64,000 nt of DNA, taken from NCBI GenBank assembly GCA_036488875.1, contig DASXGW010000008.1:248001-312000 (forward strand). The letters run 5' to 3'. The stretch comes from Candidatus Baltobacteraceae bacterium (GTDB lineage Bacteria; Vulcanimicrobiota; Vulcanimicrobiia; Vulcanimicrobiales; Vulcanimicrobiaceae). Both the position numbers and the translations under genes were made by a program. Every line of letters starts with the position of its first letter. Position 1 is the stretch's first letter. The notes beneath the pieces are model-generated. The model was not told where the DNA came from, did not search any database, and saw nothing but the letters and a program-made list of their open reading frames with translations. Of this stretch, positions 17,556 through 25,855 are shown piece after piece.

Positions 17556-19116
17556 CCGCACGGCGGCGCTCTTTTCGCTGTGGGATAAAACGGGAGCGGC
17601 GGAACTGGCCCGAGTGCTGCACGAGCGAGGAACGATCATCTTCGCAACCGGCGGAACCAAGACGTTTCTCGAGGAGCACGGCATCCCGGCGCGCGACGTG
17701 GAGGATCTCACGGGTTTTCCTGCACTCTTTTCCGGCCGCGTGAAGACCTTGCATCCCAAGGTGTTCGGATCGATTCTCTACGACCGCGACGACGGCGAAC
17801 ATCGCGCGCAAGCCGAGAAGTACGCGATTGCCGACATCTCGATCGTTGCCGTTAATCTCTATCCGTTCGAGGCGACGGTCGCACGCGAGGGCACGACCTT
17901 GGACGAGGCGATCGAGCAGATCGACATCGGCGGCGTCTCGCTGCTGCGCGCCGCTGCAAAGAACTTCGTGCACGTTGCGGTGCTCACGCATCCCTCGCAG
18001 TACGCCGAGTATATCGCGGCAGTGGAAGCGGGCGACATGCCGCTGCCCTTGCGGCGAAAGTTAGCGATCCACGCATTCGAGCGCACCGCCGAATACGACG
18101 TGGCGATTTCGCACTATCTTGCTGCGGCAGGCGAAGTACTGCCGAGCGAGCTCCCCGGCGCGCTGGCGGTAACGTTACCGCTGGCCAAGCGGCTACGCTA
18201 CGGCACCAATCCGCAGGAGCGCGCCGCGTTCTATCTCGATCGGGCCGACCGGCTGCCGCAGCAACTGCACGGCAAGGCGCTCAGCTACAACAACTTGCTC
18301 GATCTCGACGCGACGTTACGGCTGCTGTCGCGCGCGCCGCTGGGCGCCGAGTTCGGCAGTCAGCACGAGCGCTTCGTGCGCGCGGCCGTCATCAAACATA
18401 CGGTTCCGTGCGGCGTCGCGCAGCGCTCCAGCGTCGCCGTCGCCGTGCGCGACGCACTCGATGCCGATACGGTGTCGGCGTTCGGCGGAATCGTCGCGAC
18501 CGACGGCATGATCGATCTCGAGGCCGCCGAGTATCTCGCGAAGTTCTTTCTCGAAATCGTCGCCGCACCGGCCTTCGACGACGAAGCGCTCGAGCTGCTC
18601 AAAAAGAAAAAGAATCTGCGCGTGATGCAGTTCGTTCCGTCGCTGCCCGACGAGCTCGCCCGCGAGCTGCGCTTGCGCAGCGCGCTAGGCGGTGTTCTGG
18701 CCGAGGACAACGATCCGGAAGCTCCGCCCGAAGAGTGGAAGACCGTGAGCAAACGCGTGCCGAGCGCGCAAGAATGGCACGACCTGGCGTTTGCGTGGGA
18801 CGTCGTGCGCCACGTCAAGAGCAACGGCATCGTCATCGTCAAAGGCGGCACGACGCGCGGAATCTGCGCGGGCCAAACCAATCGCGTGAGCGCGGTCGAT
18901 ATTGCAGCCGCGCGCGCCGGCACCGAAGCGATCGGCGCGGCGTGCGCGAGTGACGGATTCTTTCCGTTTGCCGACGGACTCGAAGCGGCCGCCGCACGCG
19001 GCTGTACGGCGATCATCGCGCCCGGCGGCTCGGTGCGCGACGACGAAGTGATTGCCGCCGCCGACAAGCTCGGCGTCGCGCTCGTCTTCTCGACGTACCG
19101 CTACTTCTTACACTAA
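17548..19116 (+). CDS. purH: Bifunctional AICAR transformylase/IMP cyclohydrolase
   Basis: 522 residues, the usual length. It performs the last two steps of de novo IMP synthesis using 10-formyl-THF. The TTG start overlaps the smc stop by eight bases. The N-terminal MGS-like cyclohydrolase domain has ATGGTKTFLEEHGI and GRVKTLHPKVFG. The transformylase domain carries RYGTNPQERAAFY and KHTVPCGVA; family members more often have KHxNPCG, so Val stands where Asn is common. The C-terminal FPFADGLEAAAARG and APGGSVRDDEVI are typical. The stop codon lies inside a tandem repeat next to a MITE-like element. Confidence 0.95.
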   Translation: MPNRTAALFSLWDKTGAAELARVLHERGTIIFATGGTKTFLEEHGIPARDVEDLTGFPALFSGRVKTLHPKVFGSILYDRDDGEHRAQAEKYAIADISIVAVNLYPFEATVAREGTTLDEAIEQIDIGGVSLLRAAAKNFVHVAVLTHPSQYAEYIAAVEAGDMPLPLRRKLAIHAFERTAEYDVAISHYLAAAGEVLPSELPGALAVTLPLAKRLRYGTNPQERAAFYLDRADRLPQQLHGKALSYNNLLDLDATLRLLSRAPLGAEFGSQHERFVRAAVIKHTVPCGVAQRSSVAVAVRDALDADTVSAFGGIVATDGMIDLEAAEYLAKFFLEIVAAPAFDDEALELLKKKKNLRVMQFVPSLPDELARELRLRSALGGVLAEDNDPEAPPEEWKTVSKRVPSAQEWHDLAFAWDVVRHVKSNGIVIVKGGTTRGICAGQTNRVSAVDIAAARAGTEAIGAACASDGFFPFADGLEAAAARGCTAIIAPGGSVRDDEVIAAADKLGVALVFSTYRYFLH

Positions 19117-19142
19117 CTCCGTCATCTTACACTAACCCTGTC
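19105..19142. repeat. 19-bp tandem duplication overlapping the purH stop
   Basis: Two adjacent copies of TCTTACACTAACYCYGTCA (19105-19123 and 19124-19142) differ at two bases. The first copy contains the last codons and stop of purH. The second copy runs into the left end of a MITE-like element, so the GTCAT at the element end is present twice with its flank. A similar arrangement exists at 57823-57867. Confidence 0.85.
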
Positions 19143-19274
19143 ATCCTGAGCGTAGCGCCCGAAGGGCGCGAAGTCGAAGGGCGGGCGAATGGATCGTTAT
19201 AGACTCCAAAGCTCGCTATTTGCAAGTTCTTCTATTAAGGCGAGGCCTATCAGATCTTCAATATCAGGATGACA
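19139..19274. mobile_element. MITE-like element with 11-bp terminal inverted repeats
   Basis: The left end TGTCATCCTGA (19139-19149) and the right end TCAGGATGACA (19264-19274) are exact inverted complements, enclosing 136 bases without a gene. The left part contains a perfect hairpin GCGCCC-GAA-GGGCGC and the GAAGTCGAAGGGC block that recurs at 19698, 57205 and 57780. Non-autonomous insertion-element origin is inferred; no transposase is in the window. The element sits between the convergent purH and coiled-coil genes and its hairpin may also act as a terminator. Confidence 0.65.
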
Positions 19275-19308
19275 TTGCGGAGCGCAGCCTGCAGCCGTCC
19301 CGAAAACA

Positions 19309-19653
19309 TCAGTGTCGTAAAAACGCTACCGCTGCGATGGCGGCGAGAACTATGCCCGTGTTGCCGATCATCCACGTTACCAGCATTCGTACGCTGGCGT
19401 CCACCTTCGAATCGAGTTTGTCGTACTTAGTCTCGAGCCTCGTATCAATAGCGTCGAGCCGGCCCTCAACGGCCTCGAACCGGAGGTCGGAGCGTCGTTC
19501 CATCGCATCAAAGCGCTGATCGACTCGCACGAAGCCGGCGACCGTGTCGGAGCGCAAGTCGCCGAGGCGCTTGTCGATTTGCTCGTACGCGCCGTTGAGA
19601 TGTTCCACGCTCGCTTCCAGCTGAGCGATGCGGTGCTCGAGAGGTTGGTTCAC
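19309..19653 (-). CDS. Small coiled-coil protein with C-terminal membrane anchor
   Basis: 114 residues from the GTG at 19653. The open frame extends upstream, but that part is the translation of the repeat element at 19698-19746 and is not credible coding sequence; GGGGAAAG lies upstream of the chosen start. Residues about 5-85 form heptad-like repeats (LEHRIAQLEASVEHLNGAYEQ, then repeated R-FDAMERR/RFEAVEGR units). The C-terminus is one transmembrane helix (MLVTWMIGNTGIVLAAIAAVAFL). The layout resembles DUF1640-like or XhlA-like tail-anchored coiled coils, which are common small proteins of unclear function. It is bracketed by inverted repeat copies. Confidence 0.7.
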   Translation of the reverse strand: MNQPLEHRIAQLEASVEHLNGAYEQIDKRLGDLRSDTVAGFVRVDQRFDAMERRSDLRFEAVEGRLDAIDTRLETKYDKLDSKVDASVRMLVTWMIGNTGIVLAAIAAVAFLRH

Positions 19654-19697
19654 GGGTAGTTCTTTCCCCGTGAGTTTACCATGCGGGGCATTTGAGG

Positions 19698-19746
19698 CGC
19701 CTGCCCTTCGACTTCGCGCCCTTCGGGCGCTACGCTCAGGATGACA
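19698..19746. repeat. Dispersed palindromic repeat, inverted copy
   Basis: This is the reverse-orientation counterpart of the left part of the element at 19139: CGCCTGCCCTTCGACTTCGC, then GCCC-TTC-GGGC hairpin and the end TCAGGATGACA (19736-19746). Together the two copies form inverted ends of a 608-base unit around the coiled-coil gene. It lies between divergent genes, upstream of the lipoprotein at 19814. Confidence 0.8.
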
Positions 19747-19813
19747 GCTTAAGAGGTAGCTAGGGCGACCTCGCCAACTTCTTTTGAGACCGAGGCCACC
19801 GAACGGAGCAGCT

Positions 19814-21463
19814 ATGAAGAGACTTGGTTTGCTCGTTGTCGCATTGCTGTTTTTGACAGCCTGCGCGCATGCGCCGGTGACGCCGGCCGTGCCCAACTCC
19901 CCGGCGGCCACGATGCGGGCGCTCCAGAGCGCGGTTGCGGGCACGAAGATCAAGCACATCGTCTTCATCATTCAGGAAAACCGCACGTTCGATAGTATCT
20001 TTGGGGGGAAAGATCCCTTCTCCGGCGCCGACGCCGTGTCGTATGGGTATTCTCACGACGGAAATAAAATCAAGTTGACGGAGGTCCCGCTCGAAAAGCC
20101 GTCGTGTCCGATTGGTTGGTTTTCGTGCGCGGACCCGAATAACTATCACCCGCAGTGGCTGCTCGCGTGCAACGCGCCGAACCCACCGCCGTTTCCCGTA
20201 GGCCAACCGGCTCCGTGCCGAATGAACGGCTTCGATCTCAACGCAAAACCGCAGAAAGGATTCCCCGTTCCGGTCGGCGTTGACGACAGCGTTATCTACT
20301 CATACGTGAACCGCACCGAAGTGCAGCCATACTGGGACCTCGCTAATTACTACGCACTGGGCGATCACTTTTTCATGGGCCACAACAGCGAGTCGTATAC
20401 GGCCCATCAGTACCTGTTCATGGGACAGTCACATAACACCGTCGACGCGCCTCAATTCGACCTCCCGAATCTAGGTGGTGGCTACTGCGACGCCTATTAC
20501 GTTTACTGCGCGTACACGCCGTGGGGCTGCGACTCGCCAAGCGGAACCAAGATGTACACGATCGACGCAAACGGGGCCGAGGTTCCAACGCCGCCGAAAT
20601 TTCCGAAGAGCGGGCCGGCACCGTGCTTCGGGGGATCCGGATACACGTCGCTCGCCGAGGCAGCCCAATCGAAAGGGCTGAGTTGGCGCGTCTATCTGTG
20701 GTCGATGTGCTCGGGCATCGACGCGCTCGACGCCAATAGCAACATAAGGCACAACGCGGACCTGTGGCCGCAAAACATTTCGATGCAGAACTGCCACCTT
20801 CGCTACGGGCCGGCATCGACCGGAGATGTCAACACGAAACATTTCCGAACGCCGAGCAACGAGTTTTTCGACGACGAGCTGCCGTACGCCGGGCATCCAG
20901 GGCGATCGCTCGCTTCCATTACGTGGATTATGCCGGGTCCGTACAACTCCGATCATCCCGGCATCTCGGGCGGTTATTGCGGGCCGACGTGGGTCGCAAG
21001 CATCGTCGACGCGATCGGGTCGAAACCCGATTGGGACTCGACCGTCATCTTCATCTTGTGGGACGACTGGGGCGGATTCTACGATCACGTACCGCCATAC
21101 GTCGTTCGCGACCAACAGGGTCCGGGATTTCGCGTACCGCTGATTGTCGTCTCGCCGTACATCAAGCGGGCGGGGATCATCGTGAAGACGCCGACCGAGT
21201 TCGCGACCTTGCTGAAGTTCGCCGAGACGACGTTCAACTTGCCATCGCTCAATGCGACCGACACGACACCTTACCTCAACGATCTCGACGCGTACTTCGA
21301 TTTCACTCATCCACCGTATAAATTCACGAATATCACGGCGCCCTATACCACTCGTTGTTACTGGAGCGCGCACGGAAACATCGCTGGCCGGAAGGAACGC
21401 GCTCCCGGGCCCGGCTCCGACCAGTCGCGCTGGCTGCGCATCATCAACGACGTTGCGGACTAA
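19814..21463 (+). CDS. Phospholipase C/acid-phosphatase family lipoprotein (phosphoesterase)
   Basis: 549 residues from the ATG at 19814, with GGAG upstream, beginning a lipoprotein signal (LGLLVVALLFLTACAH). The mature part belongs to the phosphoesterase family that includes bacterial non-hemolytic phospholipases C and AcpA: HIVFIIQENRTFDSIFG near the N-terminus, ALGDHFFMGHNSES, TWIMPGPYNSDHPG and WDDWGGFYDHVPP carry the conserved Glu, Asp and His set. It probably hydrolyses phosphate esters or phospholipids at the cell surface to scavenge phosphate. No pho box was identified. Confidence 0.88.
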   Translation: MKRLGLLVVALLFLTACAHAPVTPAVPNSPAATMRALQSAVAGTKIKHIVFIIQENRTFDSIFGGKDPFSGADAVSYGYSHDGNKIKLTEVPLEKPSCPIGWFSCADPNNYHPQWLLACNAPNPPPFPVGQPAPCRMNGFDLNAKPQKGFPVPVGVDDSVIYSYVNRTEVQPYWDLANYYALGDHFFMGHNSESYTAHQYLFMGQSHNTVDAPQFDLPNLGGGYCDAYYVYCAYTPWGCDSPSGTKMYTIDANGAEVPTPPKFPKSGPAPCFGGSGYTSLAEAAQSKGLSWRVYLWSMCSGIDALDANSNIRHNADLWPQNISMQNCHLRYGPASTGDVNTKHFRTPSNEFFDDELPYAGHPGRSLASITWIMPGPYNSDHPGISGGYCGPTWVASIVDAIGSKPDWDSTVIFILWDDWGGFYDHVPPYVVRDQQGPGFRVPLIVVSPYIKRAGIIVKTPTEFATLLKFAETTFNLPSLNATDTTPYLNDLDAYFDFTHPPYKFTNITAPYTTRCYWSAHGNIAGRKERAPGPGSDQSRWLRIINDVAD

Positions 21464-21526
21464 CCAACAGCGAGGCAAACATGATTGCTGTCGGTCGAGC
21501 CCGATTTGCCGCGGCGATTTTCGCGC

Positions 21527-22225
21527 TTACGGTCTGGGGGTACGTAGCACTTTGTAGCCGACGGATCCGCCTTGTACGTCGATGAGTGCGTGTAGAATCA
21601 TTGGCCACACCAGCGAGCCGGTACCGATATAAATGGCACCGAGAACGAGTCCAACGATCGCCGTCTTGATCACGCCTTTCCATCCTTGATACGCGTGGCC
21701 TAAACCGAAGACGATCGCGCTGACGATGGCCGCGCCCGCAAGCGTCAGCCAATGCGACGTCATGGCGAAGAAGTAACCGCGATAGAGGAGCTCTTCGCAG
21801 ATACCGGCCGTGATCGAGACCGCGAGGAACAGACGGTATTCGATTGGTGTCCGCGGCAGCACGACGGCCGTGCGCCCGAACGAATCGCGAACGCGCTCGA
21901 GCTTCTCCGGCGTCATCTGCTGCAATAGGCGCCGCTGTGCGACGGCGTACGCGAGCGCGAGCACGCAGAGCGCGACGCCGGCCCACGACCGCGCGTCGCC
22001 GGGGATCGTCAGGCCGAGCGCGGTGGCGGGACGCTCCATGCGCACCCAGATGAGTCCCATCGCGAAGCTGATGAGCCACCACGAGAGCATCGTGCGCGCG
22101 TAAGCGAGCGTGCGGGCGGGCATCGCGCCCGCCGCGATCCGCCGGCCGGCATAGTACGAGTAAGCGGGGGCGACGATCGCGATCGCGACGAGGAGGATCG
22201 CGTCGGCGCGGGTTACGGGAAACAT
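21527..22225 (-). CDS. CPBP-family intramembrane metalloprotease
   Basis: 232 residues from the ATG at 22225; a longer frame would run into the divergent asparaginase region. Several hydrophobic helices carry the family motifs: EELLYRGYF (Glu-Glu plus Arg), FGLGHAYQGW (His) and HALIDVQGG (His/Asp). This is the ABI/CAAX-like protease family (Rce1-related), which acts inside the membrane and is often linked to peptide maturation or immunity. No peptide substrate gene was recognised nearby. Confidence 0.85.
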   Translation of the reverse strand: MFPVTRADAILLVAIAIVAPAYSYYAGRRIAAGAMPARTLAYARTMLSWWLISFAMGLIWVRMERPATALGLTIPGDARSWAGVALCVLALAYAVAQRRLLQQMTPEKLERVRDSFGRTAVVLPRTPIEYRLFLAVSITAGICEELLYRGYFFAMTSHWLTLAGAAIVSAIVFGLGHAYQGWKGVIKTAIVGLVLGAIYIGTGSLVWPMILHALIDVQGGSVGYKVLRTPRP

Positions 22226-22301
22226 CGAGCGTCTCTTGCCCCCACTATTACGGAAATCCGCCATAGGAGCGGGGCGCGTCCCAAGCTACGATTATGGCCG
22301 G

Positions 22302-23270
22302 ATGCAGCTCCTCGAAGGGGAACCATACGTCGCGGTTATCCGCGGCGGTGTGGTCGAGTCGGTTCACAACGTCGCCGGATATGCCGTCGACGCGCGTGGC
22401 ATGCCCATCTTTTCGTTCGGCGCGGTCGACGTGCCGATCTACCTGCGCTCGGCGGCAAAGCCGTTCATCGCCGCGGCGGCCGTCGCCGCCGGCGTCGTCG
22501 AACGCTTTGGCCTGGAGGCGCGCGAGATCGCCGTCATGGCGGCATCGCACTCGGCCGAGTCGTTTCATCTGGAGACCGTGCGCTCCATCCTACGAAAAAT
22601 CGGCTTGGACGAAAGCGCGCTGCGTTGCGGTCCGGAGCCGCCTTTCATCGAGTCGATCACGAACAACTGCTCGGGCAAGCACGCGGGCATCCTGGCGCTG
22701 TGCATCGCCGTCGGGGCCGATCCCGCGACCTATCTCGATCCCTCCAACCCCGCGCAGCAGCGCATCCTCTCGTTTTGCGCGCGCGCGTCGGACGAAAAGC
22801 TCGAAACTTTGACGATCGCGGTCGACGGCTGCGGCATCCCGGTGTACGCGACGACCTTGCAAAAGGCGGCGCTGTCGTACCGGCGCCTGGCCACGCTCGA
22901 CGATCTCGATCCGAGCGACGCGCGGGCGCTGCGCATCGTGCGCGACGCGATGATCCTCAATCCGGAATACATGTCGGGAACCGGCGAGTTCGACGCGGCG
23001 ATGATTCGCGCGTATGAGGGGTCGCTGGTCTGTAAGGGCGGTGCCGAGGGCATCTTCGCCGGGGCCCTGATCGACGAACGCATCGGCTTCGTGATCAAGG
23101 TCATCGACGGCAACGAGCGGGCTCGGCCGCCGGCCGCGTGCGAAGCCCTTCGCCTGGCCGGACTGATGACGGAAACGCAGCTCCAGCGCGTGCGGACCTT
23201 CGCGCGTCCCGTCGTCAAGAACAAGAGCGGAAGGGTCGTGGGGGAGATACGGGCGATTCTCGATCGATGA
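22302..23270 (+). CDS. Zn-dependent L-asparaginase II (Rhizobium AnsA/ReAV type)
   Basis: 322 residues from the ATG at 22302. It hydrolyses asparagine to aspartate and ammonia. Residues described for the Rhizobium etli inducible enzyme are present with identical local spacing: Ser50 and Lys53 in RSAAKP, Cys123 and Lys126 in NNCSGKHAG, Asp175 and Cys177 in VDGCG, that is the Ser-Lys pair and the Cys/Lys/Cys zinc site. The first gene of a three-gene operon; its stop overlaps the start of the binding-protein/peptidase fusion (ATGA). Context suggests release and use of nitrogen from Asp/Asn-containing peptides. Confidence 0.92.
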   Translation: MQLLEGEPYVAVIRGGVVESVHNVAGYAVDARGMPIFSFGAVDVPIYLRSAAKPFIAAAAVAAGVVERFGLEAREIAVMAASHSAESFHLETVRSILRKIGLDESALRCGPEPPFIESITNNCSGKHAGILALCIAVGADPATYLDPSNPAQQRILSFCARASDEKLETLTIAVDGCGIPVYATTLQKAALSYRRLATLDDLDPSDARALRIVRDAMILNPEYMSGTGEFDAAMIRAYEGSLVCKGGAEGIFAGALIDERIGFVIKVIDGNERARPPAACEALRLAGLMTETQLQRVRTFARPVVKNKSGRVVGEIRAILDR

Positions 23271-25855
23271 TGCGCCGACTCGTCTTGGCGATGGTCGCGG
23301 CGGCTCTCCTCGCCGCTTGCGGGCGCCACGCCCCCGCTCCCGGCACCCTGGCGATCGCGCAGCAGTGGGAGCCGCGGTCGCTCAACCCCGCGCTGGAAAA
23401 CGGGACGTCGTCGACGCAATGGTCGATGCTGGTCTTCTCGTATCTCGTCAAATACGACGATAGCGGGAACCTCATCCCCGACATCGTGACCGAAGTGCCG
23501 ACCTTGCAAAACGGCGGCATTAGTGCCGACGGCAAGACGATTACGTATCACATTCGCAAAGGCATCCGCTTCGCCGACGGCACGCCGTTGACGGCGGCCG
23601 ACGCCGCGTGGTCGATCATGGCGATCAATAATCCAAAGAACAACGTGCAAACGCGCTTCGCGTACGATCAAGTGATTTCTGCCGACGCGCCCAATCCCAC
23701 CACGCTGGTTCTCCATCTCAAGAAGACGTTTCCGCCGCTGATCGTTACGGTGGGCGCGCCGCAGGGATTCCCGATCCTCCCTAAGCACGAACTCGCATCG
23801 CTGCCCGACATCAACTCGGCGCCGTTCAATCGTGCACCGTTCGGATCGGGCCCGTACATGGTTACTAACTGGGCTCCGGGCGATCGCGTCGAGCTCAAGG
23901 CCAATCCGTACTACTGGCAAGGTAAGCCGGGCATCTCGCACATTACCATTCGATTCATCGCCAACGCGCAGACGGCACTCAACATGCTGCGCACGCACGA
24001 AGTCGACGGTTACTTCGACTCACAGGATTACGGTATCTATCCGATCCTGCAGAGCATTCCCGGATACGTCGTTACGAGCACGCCGCAAAATGCGGTCGGT
24101 GCGATCATTTTCAACACGCAGGATCCGGTTACGAAAGATCCGCGCGTTCGTCACGCGTTAGCCGAAGCGATCGACATTCGGAGCACCGTTTCGAAAGCCT
24201 ATTTAAAGACCCTCGACAGCCGGCACGCGGGCGCGGGACTCTTCTTGTGGGCGTTCGACCCGAGCGCATACCCGGACGTTCCCTACGATCCGGCCGATGC
24301 ACGAAAACTGTTCGACGCGGCCGGTTGGCACGTGGGTGCCGACGGCATCCGTCAGAAGAACGGCGTTCCGCTGCACGTGCTGCTCATTTTGCAAGCCGAG
24401 ACGCCGGCCGACGGCGTCGCAGCGAACGACATCGCGCAGTACGAGCGCGCCGTCGGTGTGGGCGTGACGCTCAAGCAGTATCAAGTGACGCAGTTCGTCG
24501 CGCCGCCCGACCAAGGCGGCCCGGTCTACGGCGGCAAGTTCCAAATGGCGCTCTACTCGTTCGAAAACGGCGACGATCCCGACACGACCGACCAGTTTGC
24601 GTGCGCCAACGTTCCGCCCAACGGCTACAATAAGTCGCGCGTCTGCGATCCGCGTATCGACGCGCTGCTGCACCAAGGGCTGTCAACCTACGATCCGGCG
24701 GCGCGCAAGGCTACCTACGTGCAGCTGCAAAAGCTGCTCTACGACGAGTTGCCCATCGCGCTCATCTACCGCCGCACGCAAGTCAACGCATTCTCCGACG
24801 ACATCGTGAATCAAACGACGTCGCCCGCGGCGGGCGCGTGGTGGGACGTCGCGCATTGGACGTTCTGCCAGCCGCGCGTCTATCCGCCGGTGGGCAGCTA
24901 TAAACGCACGCCGACGCCGTTGCGGGGTCCCGGGTTGATTCTCGAGGGCGGCGGCACCGACATCGACGCGGAGTGGCATTGGGCGCACGCGACGATTTCG
25001 GGCGGATCCAAGGCGCGCTTCGGCAACGTGGTCGTGCTGCGCGCCGACGGCACCGACGACTACGATCCGTACATCTTGCCGCTGGGGCCGTTCCAGTCGG
25101 TGCGAACCATCATCATTCCGCACTGCCTGTCGCGCGAACAAGTCGACGCGTTGGCGCCGTACGTCGACGGTGCCGACGTGCTGTTCTTCTCGGGCGGCGA
25201 TCAAGCGAACTACGCACCGTGGAAAGGCAGCAAGCTGATCGACGCGGTGCGCAACGTGTGGAAGCGCGGCGGCGTTGAGGGAGGCACGAGCGCAGGCTTG
25301 GCGATTCAAGGTGCGGTCGGATACGATTCCGTCGCCGCCGACCGGCTGCATCCCAACGACGACGGGTTCGAGGTGCGCACGCCCGACGCGCTGCGCAATC
25401 CGTTCGAGCCCGAGATCAGCTTTACGAGCGACCTGCTCGTGTGGCCGCCGCTGCGCAACGTGATTACCGACACGCACTTCGCGCGGCGCGATCGTTTCGG
25501 GCGCTTGGTCACGTTCCTGGCGCGCATCGAACACGACCGCCGGTTGCCGACCGGCACGTTCTACGGATTGGCCGTCGACGAGCGCAGCGTGCTGCTCACC
25601 GATCGCAACGGCATCGCGACCTTGGCCGAATATCCCGGCAGCGGTTATGCCACGCGCGGAGCGTACCTGATCCATCTCGTCAACGTGCAGCAGCTGACCC
25701 CCGGCAAGCCGCTGAAGGCGACCGTCGAGGTGCTCCATCTCGACCATCCGGGCGCAAAACTCGACCTGAAGACCAAGGCAGGAGACGGCCCGATCTACCG
25801 CGTGACCGTGGACGGCAGCAAAACCTCACCTTATAGCCGAAACCCGTTCGAGTGA
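23267..25855 (+). CDS. Oligopeptide-binding lipoprotein fused to cyanophycinase-like S51 peptidase
   Basis: 862 residues in one uninterrupted frame from the ATG at 23267. Residues 1-19 are a lipoprotein signal with lipobox LLAAC. Residues about 25-545 are a family-5 extracellular solute-binding protein (ITYHIRKGIRFADGTPLTAAD, GSGPYMV, DPRVRHALAEAID). After a Pro-rich linker (VYPPVGSYKRTPTPLRG), residues about 553-862 match cyanophycinase/peptidase S51: ILEGGGTDID, a nucleophile elbow GGTSAG with Ser675, and TDTHFARRDRFGR with His737. S51 enzymes cleave beta-Asp-Arg or Asp-X bonds. The domain pair suggests capture and cleavage of Asp-rich peptides at the cell surface. No permease genes are adjacent. 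Confidence 0.85.
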   Translation: MMRRLVLAMVAAALLAACGRHAPAPGTLAIAQQWEPRSLNPALENGTSSTQWSMLVFSYLVKYDDSGNLIPDIVTEVPTLQNGGISADGKTITYHIRKGIRFADGTPLTAADAAWSIMAINNPKNNVQTRFAYDQVISADAPNPTTLVLHLKKTFPPLIVTVGAPQGFPILPKHELASLPDINSAPFNRAPFGSGPYMVTNWAPGDRVELKANPYYWQGKPGISHITIRFIANAQTALNMLRTHEVDGYFDSQDYGIYPILQSIPGYVVTSTPQNAVGAIIFNTQDPVTKDPRVRHALAEAIDIRSTVSKAYLKTLDSRHAGAGLFLWAFDPSAYPDVPYDPADARKLFDAAGWHVGADGIRQKNGVPLHVLLILQAETPADGVAANDIAQYERAVGVGVTLKQYQVTQFVAPPDQGGPVYGGKFQMALYSFENGDDPDTTDQFACANVPPNGYNKSRVCDPRIDALLHQGLSTYDPAARKATYVQLQKLLYDELPIALIYRRTQVNAFSDDIVNQTTSPAAGAWWDVAHWTFCQPRVYPPVGSYKRTPTPLRGPGLILEGGGTDIDAEWHWAHATISGGSKARFGNVVVLRADGTDDYDPYILPLGPFQSVRTIIIPHCLSREQVDALAPYVDGADVLFFSGGDQANYAPWKGSKLIDAVRNVWKRGGVEGGTSAGLAIQGAVGYDSVAADRLHPNDDGFEVRTPDALRNPFEPEISFTSDLLVWPPLRNVITDTHFARRDRFGRLVTFLARIEHDRRLPTGTFYGLAVDERSVLLTDRNGIATLAEYPGSGYATRGAYLIHLVNVQQLTPGKPLKATVEVLHLDHPGAKLDLKTKAGDGPIYRVTVDGSKTSPYSRNPFE

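Noticed and set aside
13294-19116. fabF-rnc-smc-purH order as a novel system
   Set aside because: fabF-rnc-smc is a familiar housekeeping arrangement; addition of purH with short overlaps is ordinary operon compaction.
19654-19971. N-terminal extension of the coiled-coil protein
   Set aside because: It translates the dispersed repeat and the antisense of the phospholipase-like gene; a ribosome site and GTG at 19653 give a better start.
21527-22225. CPBP protease as part of a bacteriocin or immunity locus
   Set aside because: No small double-glycine peptide or export gene was found next to it.
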